Shown piece after piece: positions 1 through 7,110 of a stretch of DNA of 64,000 nucleotides. Under the pieces are notes generated by a model that made no database searches, had not been told where the DNA came from, and was given only the letters and a program-made list of their open reading frames with translations. Within the stretch, counting starts at the first letter, position 1; each line of letters begins with the position of its first letter. Both the position numbers and the translations under genes were made by a program. Source of the DNA: Pseudomonas sp. LP_7_YM. GTDB taxonomy: Bacteria > Pseudomonadota > Gammaproteobacteria > Pseudomonadales > Pseudomonadaceae. Location of the stretch: contig NZ_SOCT01000012.1 of NCBI RefSeq assembly GCF_004364435.1, positions 1-64,000 of the forward strand. The letters run 5' to 3'.

Positions 1-278
1 TGTACCCATAGACAACAACGCAGTCGAAAACCAGATTCGGCCGTGGGCACTTGGACGTTCCAACTGGTTGTTTGCCGGGTCGCTTCGCAGCGGCACGCGG
101 GCGGCGGCGATCATGAGTTTGATCCAATCGGCGCGCATGAATGGGCACGATCCGTATGCCTATCTCAAAGATGTGCTGACGCGGTTGCCGACGCAGCGAG
201 CGAGTGAGATTGAGCAACTGCTGCCGCATCAGTGGGTATCTGCCTAAATCGTGCAAGGTGACTTCGGCGGACGCTTAC
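1..278 (+). mobile_element. Right end of an IS66-family insertion sequence
   Basis: After the tnpC stop the sequence runs into a terminal repeat at about 251-278. Read inward on the minus strand it begins GTAAGCGTCCGCCGAAGTC, matching the GTAA-type ends of IS66 elements. The element therefore ends at 278, and the next eight bases (ACTTACCC, 279-286) would be the target duplication, since IS66 elements usually make 8-bp duplications. The left end and second copy of the duplication lie outside the window. Confidence 0.85.
2..247 (+). CDS. tnpC: IS66-family transposase (TnpC), C-terminal fragment
   Basis: Partial: the gene enters from the left edge and 81 codons plus the stop are visible. The sequence carries the DNNAVENQIRPWALGR block followed by NWLFAGS, the conserved C-terminal region of IS66 DDE transposases that holds the catalytic Glu (in AVENQIRP), and ends LLPHQWVSA as these proteins typically do. 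It would act with TnpA/TnpB encoded further left. The stop lies 31 bases inside the right terminal repeat of the element. The family call is firm; the exact IS name cannot be given from a fragment. Confidence 0.92.
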   Translation, partial: VPIDNNAVENQIRPWALGRSNWLFAGSLRSGTRAAAIMSLIQSARMNGHDPYAYLKDVLTRLPTQRASEIEQLLPHQWVSA

Positions 279-552
279 ACTTACCCGCCTCTTTCGCAAC
301 GTCAAACGTCATGACATTTCCATAAAGCTCGATTGAAAGGCTGCCATCCTTGAAGGTTTCTCCATCGACAATCGACGCCAGCGATTCGATTTTGACGGAC
401 GGCAGATCCTCTACGAGGTTTCGGAGCATGTTATGCAACTCGGCAAGGTCCTTGTTGAACGAATTCAAAGCGCTGTTACGGGTAGCGGCTGCTGTTTCAA
501 TCTCGCGGTCGCGTTCTTTTATTTTTTGAATCAGGCGAGCTTTTGCGTCCAT
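244..552 (-). pseudogene. Small coiled-coil protein gene truncated by the IS66 insertion
   Basis: The reading frame starts at ATG 552, with GGAGA about 8 bases upstream, and encodes 102 residues. Roughly the first 91 residues come from the resident gene. The last 11 or so (CKRPPKSPCTI) are read from the IS66 terminal repeat, and its stop overlaps the tnpC stop region. The N-terminal 45 residues are charged and heptad-like (KARLIQKIKERDREIE), suggesting a short coiled coil. No family is recognised. The true C-terminus has been displaced to the far side of the insertion sequence, outside the window. Whether the chimeric product is made is unknown. Confidence 0.6.
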
Positions 553-630
553 GTGCAGGTCTCCGATGGCTTTGAGCTAGCATCGTAACCACGAGCACGT
601 GCAGGGTAAAGACTTCAGTCGCGACTCTGC

Positions 631-869
631 CTACTTTTGAGCTATTAGGTCTCCGGAGCGCAACTCCACAGGCTGCTCAACAAGCAGGTATAGCGCCTCG
701 ATGGAGACAGGTTGGAGCGCCTTCAATCGCTCGACGCCCAGAACAAGCCTTCTGCACGGAGGCCGGCTCGCTCTGCTTCATCGCTTGTCGTGGCGCGCTT
801 GATTGTGGCTAGCAGATGATCCAGCTCCTGGCGAACAGCGGCAGGCATAACGAGGTCGTCGGTGGTCAT
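631..869 (-). pseudogene. Small hypothetical protein with a single-base frameshift
   Basis: An ATG at 869 opens a 48-codon frame (MTTDDLVMPAAVRQELDHLL...) that stops at 723. The next frame continues the same style of sequence (VLGVERLKALQPVSIEALYL...) to a stop at 631. Restoring one G in GGCTTG-TTCTGGG near position 745 joins the two into one frame of about 79 residues, helical with a leucine-rich C-terminal half. I therefore read it as one small gene with a 1-nt deletion. The function is unknown and the family was not recognised with certainty. Confidence 0.45.
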
Positions 870-1052
870 GGCAGTCACACTTTTGAAAGGCTAAGGAGAT
901 AGTCGGCGGTCAAGAGCTCGTACCACTTTTTGTACCAATCAGTGTCCCAACAGGGGTTTTCAGGGTGTTCTGACTGCGCTGGGACGCCCCTTTAAGCGCA
1001 TTCTTCTTACACCAGCTACGCACGGCAGGATCGGGCTGAGCGGAAAGTCTGC
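870..1052. other. Short unassigned stretch, possible gene remnant
   Basis: No intact gene is visible. On the minus strand an open stretch from about 991 to 875 encodes NPCWDTDWYKKWYELLTADY and ends just before the small frameshifted gene. It has no start codon with a ribosome binding site. It could be the tail of a decayed small gene. The composition does not differ obviously from the flanks. Confidence 0.25.
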
Positions 1053-1895
1053 TCAGAAAAGCGATCTGGCCCACTGCCACGCAGCTTCGTATTTAACGAT
1101 CGCCCCCAGGATCGCACCTATCAGGATGAAACCGCTGACCACCGGGTGTGATTTCAGCCATTCGATCACAGCAACTGGATGCACTCCCACCCGATCTAGC
1201 CAGGACGCCTTAGTGACTAGGTCGCCTTTGTGCGTTCTCTCGAAGAAATTGGCAAACATATCCAACTTCCGCAGCGTTGAACGATGCATTTTCAAAAAGT
1301 CTCCCGTGACGAAGGCCGCTGCTTCCTCCTTGCCGCTGAGAGCATCTTTATCGGTAACTTTGTTGAGCTCGGCCAAGCTCATAATGCGCCCGCTTCTACC
1401 CTTACTGTCTTCATGAGGAGCGTACTTTTTACCGAACAGATCGACTAGAACCCTCGCTAGGTCCACTTTCTTGTCGTCTTGTAGCTCATATGGAACGCCC
1501 TTCAGGACTCTGTATCTGTGCTCCAAAGCATAGAATCCGAAATGCTCGTCTCGCATGTTCCAGTGGATGAATCGGCAGCCGCTATGCTGCTCTAGAAACG
1601 TGAAATAACCATCGAGCATCGACTTTTCATAACGGTCCAGATTCTCATGCATCGACTCCAGCTGGCCGTCCAGCTCCGCGGACTTATGAAGAGACCAAGA
1701 GCTGGTCTGCCCGGTCTTCAGATTTCGCACGGCAATCGACGTCACCCTTTTCGACGCGCCAGTCGATCCCTCATAGAAGGATTCACACGAATAATGGATC
1801 ACGTATACGCGGGTTGAGTCTTGAAATAGGGCATTGATCAGCTCCCTGCTTTCCTTGCGTTGCTTTACTCGATCTATTTCGGCGCCCACTTCCAT
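1053..1895 (-). CDS. Hypothetical protein with C-terminal membrane anchor, possible DEDD/RNase H-like domain
   Basis: 280 residues, not assigned to a named family. Residues 1-215 are soluble. Residues about 245-265 form a hydrophobic segment (VSGFILIGAILGAIV) followed by a short tail, so the protein is probably anchored with its bulk in the cytoplasm. Three stretches recall the ordering of 3'-5' exonuclease motifs: IHYSCESF near residue 33, FIHWNMRDEHFGFYALEH near 110, and GKEEAAAFVTGDFLKMHRST near 188. The first Asp of the usual DxE is replaced, so this is only a weak resemblance. The ATG is preceded by AGGGG very close by, and a hairpin at 1908-1928 lies upstream. It sits alone between decayed genes and ssrA, a typical cargo position in an island. 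The gene is probably real; the role is unknown. Confidence 0.7.
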   Translation of the reverse strand: MEVGAEIDRVKQRKESRELINALFQDSTRVYVIHYSCESFYEGSTGASKRVTSIAVRNLKTGQTSSWSLHKSAELDGQLESMHENLDRYEKSMLDGYFTFLEQHSGCRFIHWNMRDEHFGFYALEHRYRVLKGVPYELQDDKKVDLARVLVDLFGKKYAPHEDSKGRSGRIMSLAELNKVTDKDALSGKEEAAAFVTGDFLKMHRSTLRKLDMFANFFERTHKGDLVTKASWLDRVGVHPVAVIEWLKSHPVVSGFILIGAILGAIVKYEAAWQWARSLF

Positions 1896-1907
1896 CCCCT
1901 AGAAGCC

Positions 1908-1928
1908 GCCAGCTGTCATTAAGCTGGC
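1908..1928. repeat. Short inverted repeat upstream of the 280-aa gene
   Basis: GCCAGCT (1908-1914) pairs with AGCTGGC (1922-1928) across a 7-base loop, 13 bases ahead of the start codon at 1895 on the minus strand. It could be a 5'-UTR hairpin or an operator. The repeat itself is plain in the sequence; its function is not known. Confidence 0.35.
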
Positions 1929-1959
1929 ATTACGGAGCCAAAACAGCCCCAAATGACAC

Positions 1960-1990
1960 AAAAAAAGCACTTGCGATGATCGCTAAGTGC
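1960..1990 (-). terminator. Rho-independent terminator of ssrA
   Basis: Reading the minus strand, a stem AGCACTTAGCGAT / ATCGCAAGTGCT (one bulged base) is followed by TTTTTTT. It begins about 20 bases after the tmRNA 3' CCA and fits a terminator for the tmRNA precursor. Confidence 0.8.
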
Positions 1991-2009
1991 TTGACTTGTA
2001 ATGCTTGTG

Positions 2010-2401
2010 TGGTGGAGCCGGGGGGATTTGAACCCCCGTCCGCCAGTACTCCGCTTTCGGGCCTACATGCTTAGCCGTGTCTATTAAGTTAACCCTCAGC
2101 GACCCGACGGGCAGGGTGCTTTGGGCGAGCTGTGTAAGTTTTAGCCGATTCGTCCACAGCGTACTGCACGGCGATCCTGTTCTGTATGACAATCATTTTG
2201 GGTTTACAGGCATCCCCTGATGATTGCTGGAGCCGAAGCTACCAGAAGGAAGGCTAGCGCCGCTTACGCAGCGAGAGCTTGTTCCCCGTAGGTTTCGTCA
2301 TTGGCAACTATAGAAAGTTGCAACAGTGGATTTACGACTTCTGTTACCAAGTCGGCATGCCCCTAGAGTTTCATCACCGGCGTCGAATCCTAATCGGCCC
2401 C
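2010..2401 (-). ncRNA. ssrA: tmRNA (transfer-messenger RNA)
   Basis: The RNA runs from 5' GGGGCCGATTAGGATTCGAC at 2401 to a 3' end with GGTTCAAATCC, the acceptor strand and CCA at 2010-2012, about 392 nt. The tRNA-like ends pair (GGGGCC with GGCTCC). The tag reading frame lies at 2305-2264 and encodes ANDETYGEQALAA followed by TAA, a typical proteobacterial tag ending ALAA that directs tagged proteins to proteases. It rescues stalled ribosomes together with SmpB, encoded at 10152-10634. The 3' end of ssrA is a common integrase target, in keeping with the accessory patch directly downstream. Confidence 0.97.
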
Positions 2402-2481
2402 AATTCTGCTGCTTTAGCAGTCAGGCCGCGGAGTGTACCCGAATCAATGGGATACGTCGACCTTCAACCTGCACGCGGTGG

Positions 2482-2501
2482 TATGGCCGGCTTGTGCCGG
2501 C
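2482..2501. terminator. Hairpin between the small secreted-protein gene and ssrA
   Basis: TGGCCGGC and GCCGGCC form a GC-rich stem with a short loop just after the stop of the gene ending at 2514 (minus strand). There is no clear T-tract, so termination is inferred only from position. Confidence 0.4.
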
Positions 2502-2513
2502 CGAGCCGCGTTG

Positions 2514-2804
2514 TTACTTCGCTGCGCCGCCTTCGCTGCCGGAGCCGAGACGTTTCAGCTCGGCGATAGCCTTGGTGGTGGTTTCGATACAGGCTTTGTC
2601 GTCGCCAGCTTTTTGCTGAGCCAGGCCTTTATCGTAGGCTGACTCGCTTTCGTCCTTGGTGTCTGCGCCCAGGTTGGATGACGAGGATTTCTGAGCATCC
2701 TTTAGCGTCTGCAGATTTGCGCCGCACAGGTCGTCAGCAGCGAATACAGGGGACCCCAACAGTGCAGCGGTAAGGAACAAGCCAGTCAATGCTGTGCGCT
2801 TCAT
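2514..2804 (-). CDS. Small exported protein of unknown function
   Basis: 96 residues. A clear signal peptide (MKRTALTGLFLTAALLGSPVFA) is cleaved after about residue 22, leaving a mature periplasmic protein of about 74 residues with two cysteines (in DLCGAN and KACIET) that could form a disulfide. The rest is Lys/Glu/Ser/Ala-rich and helical, ending GSGSEGGAAK. AAGGAG lies 7 bases ahead of the ATG. Small proteins of this type are common in Pseudomonas without an assigned role. It is a single gene between the lld operon and ssrA. Confidence 0.8.
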   Translation of the reverse strand: MKRTALTGLFLTAALLGSPVFAADDLCGANLQTLKDAQKSSSSNLGADTKDESESAYDKGLAQQKAGDDKACIETTTKAIAELKRLGSGSEGGAAK

Positions 2805-2871
2805 GTGTATCTCCTTGAGCCTGTGGACTCGGTGTAGCCGCTCTATGGGGCGGTCTCCGAGATAGAGGAAA

Positions 2872-2900
2872 AAGCGCCCTCCGGTCGTGGCGCTTAAAGA
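2872..2900 (-). terminator. Minus-strand hairpin terminator ahead of the small exported-protein gene
   Basis: AAGCGCC (2872-2878) pairs with GGCGCTT (2889-2895). On the minus strand the stem is followed by a run of T. It would stop transcription coming from the lld operon. Confidence 0.5.
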
Positions 2901-2976
2901 GATGGACTGCGGGCCAGTGCCGGGGTTCTATTTATTTTGCAGCTAATGTGAAAAAGCCATATTGCAGGATGTGTCG

Positions 2977-3005
2977 GCAAAAATGGGGCGAACGTCGCCC
3001 CATTT
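2977..3005 (-). terminator. Terminator of the lldP-lldD-dld operon
   Basis: A perfect 11-bp stem, AAATGGGGCGA (2981-2991) with TCGCCCCATTT (2995-3005), starts 8 bases after the dld stop and is followed by a T run on the minus strand. Confidence 0.85.
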
Positions 3006-3012
3006 GTGTGCA

Positions 3013-5843
3013 TCAAGCCGGTCTTGGCCGAGTGACACGGTCCACGAGATAGACCAGTCCGTGGTAGTCGATTCCGCCATGCCGGGTGAGGCCGATTTCA
3101 CAGGTACGGCTGGTGGAAATGCCCTCGCTGCAACGCTGCACGGCACCTTTCAAAGTGCGCAGTGAGTGGGCATTCAGCTCGGGTGTGGTGAAACCCTTGT
3201 CGCCCGCAAAGCCGCAGCAATGAATGCCTTCGGGAATGACGACATTGACGCTGCACAATCGCGCCAGTTCGATCAGCGCCTGGCTTTCGCCGAGGTGTTG
3301 GGTGCTGCAGGTGACATGCACCGCAACGGCCTCCTGTTGAGGCGTGAAGACCAGTTTGTCGAGCAGGTGAGTGCGGATGAAACGCACAGGGTCGTAAAGG
3401 TCCAGGCGGGTTTCCTGGCGATCCTGAATCAGCCGCAGGGTGCATGGGCTGGTATCACAGTAAATCGGGTCCAGACCGCCGCGGCTCGCTTTGGTCAGCG
3501 CGGCGAGCAGCTGCTGGCGCTTCTGCTCAGCCTGCTCGGCATAGCCTTTTGACGCAAAGGGTTGGCCGCAGCACAGGCTGTCCTGATCCTCGGGGAACAC
3601 CACCTGATAGCCGGCTTTTTCCAGCAGCCTGCGGGTTTTGTCCATCAGCGACATCTGTTCACGATCCGTCGCTGTCGGCCCCATGACCCGCGATACACAG
3701 GCGGCGAGGTACACCACACGCGGGCGCTGATCCTTGATCGGCGGGGTGAAATCAATCGCGTTTTCCGGTTGCGGTATGGCCGGGGTCCATTGCGGGAGAC
3801 GATGGGATGAGGCTTGGGTCAGCGAGGCCGAGAGCTTGGCCAGTCTCGGCGCGCCTAACAACATGCGCGCGCCGTTGGCGGCATGCAGGGTGAGTCTCGC
3901 TCCCTTGAGTGCGGCGGTGAAGTGCCTGGCGAGCCATGTTGCGGCTTTGCCATGAGTGGCTTGCTGCCCGCGCAGTTTCTTCACCAGGTCTGCGGTATTG
4001 ATCCCGACCGGGCAGCGTTGCGCGCAAAGACCGGTGGCGGCGCAGGTGTCGATGCCCTGGTATTGATAGTCGCGCTCCAGCTCGGTGGTGTCTGTGCCTG
4101 CGCGTTTCTTCGCCTGGATGTCACGCCACATGACGATGCGCTGGCGAGGGCTGAGGGTCATGCCTTTCGAGGGGCAGACCGGCTCACAGAATCCGCATTC
4201 GATGCACTTATCCACAAGCGCGTCGGCGGCAGGCATCGGCTTGAGATGCTTGAGGTGGATCTGTGGATCTGTGGATCTTCGCTGAGCACCACGTCCGGGT
4301 TGAGGATGCCGTTTGGGTCGAGCAGGCGCTTGAGTTGCCACATCAATCGGTAAGCATCGCTGCCCCACTCAAGCTCGACGAAGGGCGCCATGTTGCGGCC
4401 TGTGCCGTGTTCGGCCTTGAGCGAGCCGTTGAACTCCACCGCCACCAATTGGGTGACGTCGTCCATGAATGCCGAATAGCGCGCCACTGCTTGCGGGTCG
4501 TTGAAGCTCTGGGTGAAGACGAAGTGCAGATTGCCCTCCAGCGCGTGGCCGAACAGGATCGCTTCGTCGTAATGGTGTTTGTCGAACAGCTGGATCAGCC
4601 GGCGCACGCCGATGGCCAACTGTTCCACGGGGAAGGTCACGTCTTCGATGATCACCGTGGTGCCGGTTTCACGGACGGCGCCCACAGCCGGAAAAGTGTC
4701 CTTGCGAATCGCCCAGAGGCGGGCGTTTTCCAGCGGGTCTTCGGTGAAGTCGACCTGTTTCTCCACGGCAAAATGCGCGATCGAGCCCATGATCAGCGCA
4801 AGTTGTTCGTGCAACAGAGGCCGTGTAGCGGCGCGTGCTTCGATGAGCAGCGCGCAAGCATTTTCCGACAGTTCGCGTACAAAAGACGGCATGCCCGGCT
4901 TGTCTTGCACCGAGCGCATGCTGCGTCGGTCAAGCAACTCCACCGCAGACACCGGCTGGGTTTTCAGGACGGTCACCGCGTGACAGCAGGTTTCAACATC
5001 TGCGAACACGATCAGGGCCGAGGCTTTGTTGGGGTGATCAGGCACGGTGTCGTAGGTCACTGCGCTGATGAACCCTAGCGTGCCTTCAGAGCCGACCAAC
5101 AAGTGGCTCAGGATATCCATCGGCTGGTCGAAGTCGACCAGGGCGTTGAGTGACAGACCGGTGGTGTTTTTCAGGCGGTATTTGTGGCGAATTCTTGCGG
5201 CGAGTGTTGCGTTGGCGCGCGTCTCGCGTCCCAGTTGTGCCAGACGCTCCAGCAGGTCTGCATGGCTGATACGAAAAGCCGCCACGCTATCGGTGTCTTC
5301 AGTGTCGACGCGGGTGCCATCGGCCAGCACCAGACGCATGCCGGCCAGCGTGTGATAGGTGTTCTGTGCGGTACCGCAGCACATGCCGCTGGAGTTGTTG
5401 GCGACGATACCGCCGATCTTTGCGGCATTGATCGAGGCCGGATCTGGACCGATCTTGCGTCCGAAAGGGGCCAGCCAGACATTGGCCTGCGCGCCGATCA
5501 CGCCCGGCTGCAGACGAATCTGCTCGCCCTCGCGGCGGATTTCCCGGCCGTTCCAGTTATCACCAAGGACCAGCAACACCGAGTCGCTGAGGGCCTGGCC
5601 GGAAAGACTGGTACCTGCCGCGCGGAATGTCACAGGGACGCGGTCGATCTGCGCCAGTTTGAGCAGCGCTATCACTTCACCCTCGGATTCGACGCGGATC
5701 ACCAGCTTGGGAATCAGCCGGTAAAAGCTGGCGTCGGTGCCGAAAGAAAGGGTCGATAACGGGTCATCGAACCGGCGTTCGGCGGGGATCAAGCGCTTTA
5801 CATCGGACAGGAAGGCGGCGGGCAGGGTCATGCGGTGTTCCAT
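3013..5843 (-). pseudogene. dld: FAD/Fe-S D-lactate dehydrogenase, split by an 8-bp repeat frameshift
   Basis: D-lactate oxidation to pyruvate feeding the respiratory chain. The family protein is about 940 residues: an N-terminal FAD-binding domain (GTSLSGQALSDSV, then DPASINAAKIGGIVANNSSGM), a FAD-oxidase C-terminal domain (SLKAEHGTGRNMAPF), then a 4Fe-4S domain (CIECGFCEPVCPS) and two CCG-type domains (CCGQPFASKG, CCGFAGDKG). Here the first frame (5843-4158) runs off-frame after about residue 521 and stops at 561, losing all Fe-S parts; the rest is in another frame ending at 3013. The junction is three tandem copies of GTGGATCT at 4255-4278. Two copies would restore one 940-residue frame. 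The start could also be the ATG at 5831, which has GGA in a better position. The FAD half might still fold; the product is probably inactive or phase-variable. Confidence 0.85.
4255..4278. repeat. Three tandem 8-bp repeats causing the dld frameshift
   Basis: GTGGATCT is present three times head to tail with no mismatch. Because 8 is not a multiple of 3, gain or loss of one unit switches the reading frame of dld. Deleting one unit in silico gives the in-frame join EDPQIHLKHLK. This is the signature of slipped-strand duplication. Confidence 0.9.
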
Positions 5844-5895
5844 TCAATCATCAGGTGGCGCCGCGGCATCTGACGTGCCGCATGCGTAGGGGCGA

Positions 5896-7041
5896 TCAGG
5901 CCAGTTGTTCACGGACCAGTGAATCACGAGTGATTTCGCTGATGGATTTGGCACCGGTCAGCACCATTGCCACGCGCATTTCCTTCTCGAACAAATCCAG
6001 CAGATTTTTCACGCCTGCCTCGCCATGGGTGGCCAGGGCATAGATGAATGCGCGCCCGATCAGCACGGTATCGGCACCCAGTGCGATCATCCTCACCACA
6101 TCCAGGCCGCTGCGAATGCCTGAGTCGGCGAGGATCTTCAGCTCGCCCTTCACCGCATCGGCGATGGCGGGCAGTGCCCGGGCGCTGGACAGCACGCCAT
6201 CGAGCTGACGACCACCGTGGTTGGAAACGACGATACCGTCTGCGCCGAATTTCACGGCGTCGCGGGCATCTTCGGGATCAAGGATGCCTTTGATCAGCAT
6301 CGAACCGTCCCAGGAGTCGCGGATCCATTCCAGGTCTTTCCATGAGATCGAGGGGTCGAAGTTGTTGCCCAGCCAGGCAATGTAATCCGTCAGCCCGGTG
6401 GGGTTGCCGCGATAGGCCGACACGTTGCCCAGGTCGTGGGGGCGGCCGTTGACGCCAACATCCCAGGCCCATTGCGGGTGAGTCATGGCTTGCAGGACGC
6501 GACGAAGCGGGCCGTTCTTGCCGCTCATGCCGGAGTGAAGATCCCGGTAGCGCGCACCGGGTACCGGCATGTCTACCGTAAACACCAGCGTCTTGACCCC
6601 GGCAGCCTTGGCACGCTCGAGGGCATTGCGCATGAAGCCGCGATCTTTTAGCACGTAAAGCTGAAACCACATGGGACGGTCGATGGCCGGAGCGACTTCT
6701 TCGATGGGGCAAAGCGACACCGTCGACAAGGTAAATGGAATGCCTTTGGCCGCCGCCGCGCGTGCAGCCTGCACTTCTCCGCGACGGGCATACATGCCGC
6801 ACAGGCCGACTGGCGCCAGTGCCACGGGCATGCTCAGGGTTTCATTGAACAGGGTGGTCTGCAGGCTCAATTCGGACATGTTCTTCAGTACGCGCTGGCG
6901 CAGGGCAATGCTGGCGAGGTCCGAAACGTTGTGGCGCAGGGTGTGCTCAGCGTAGGCGCCGCCGTCCGCGTAGTGGAACAGGAAGGGCGGAAGTTTGCGT
7001 TGCGCGGCTGCGCGATAGTCGGTGGATGCGGAAATGATCAT
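5896..7041 (-). CDS. lldD: L-lactate dehydrogenase (FMN, quinone-linked)
   Basis: 381 residues. Oxidises L-lactate to pyruvate at the inner membrane and passes electrons to quinone. The FMN-dependent alpha-hydroxyacid dehydrogenase signature with catalytic His is SNHGGRQLDG. The sequence begins with the family's usual MIISASTDYRAAAQRKLPPF, so ATG 7041 is preferred over the upstream in-frame TTG at 7053. It lies between lldP and dld in one minus-strand operon. All expected family regions are present, so the L-lactate branch appears intact even though dld is broken. Confidence 0.96.
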   Translation of the reverse strand: MIISASTDYRAAAQRKLPPFLFHYADGGAYAEHTLRHNVSDLASIALRQRVLKNMSELSLQTTLFNETLSMPVALAPVGLCGMYARRGEVQAARAAAAKGIPFTLSTVSLCPIEEVAPAIDRPMWFQLYVLKDRGFMRNALERAKAAGVKTLVFTVDMPVPGARYRDLHSGMSGKNGPLRRVLQAMTHPQWAWDVGVNGRPHDLGNVSAYRGNPTGLTDYIAWLGNNFDPSISWKDLEWIRDSWDGSMLIKGILDPEDARDAVKFGADGIVVSNHGGRQLDGVLSSARALPAIADAVKGELKILADSGIRSGLDVVRMIALGADTVLIGRAFIYALATHGEAGVKNLLDLFEKEMRVAMVLTGAKSISEITRDSLVREQLA

Positions 7042-7110
7042 GGGATCTCGCAACGTTGAGTGAGCGGGGCAGCGGTCGGGCGCATACGGACGCGCCCGAT
7101 GCTGCTCTCG

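Noticed and set aside
1126..1416. A 96-codon plus-strand open frame inside the 280-aa gene
   Set aside because: Antisense to a better-supported gene; low complexity and no ribosome site.
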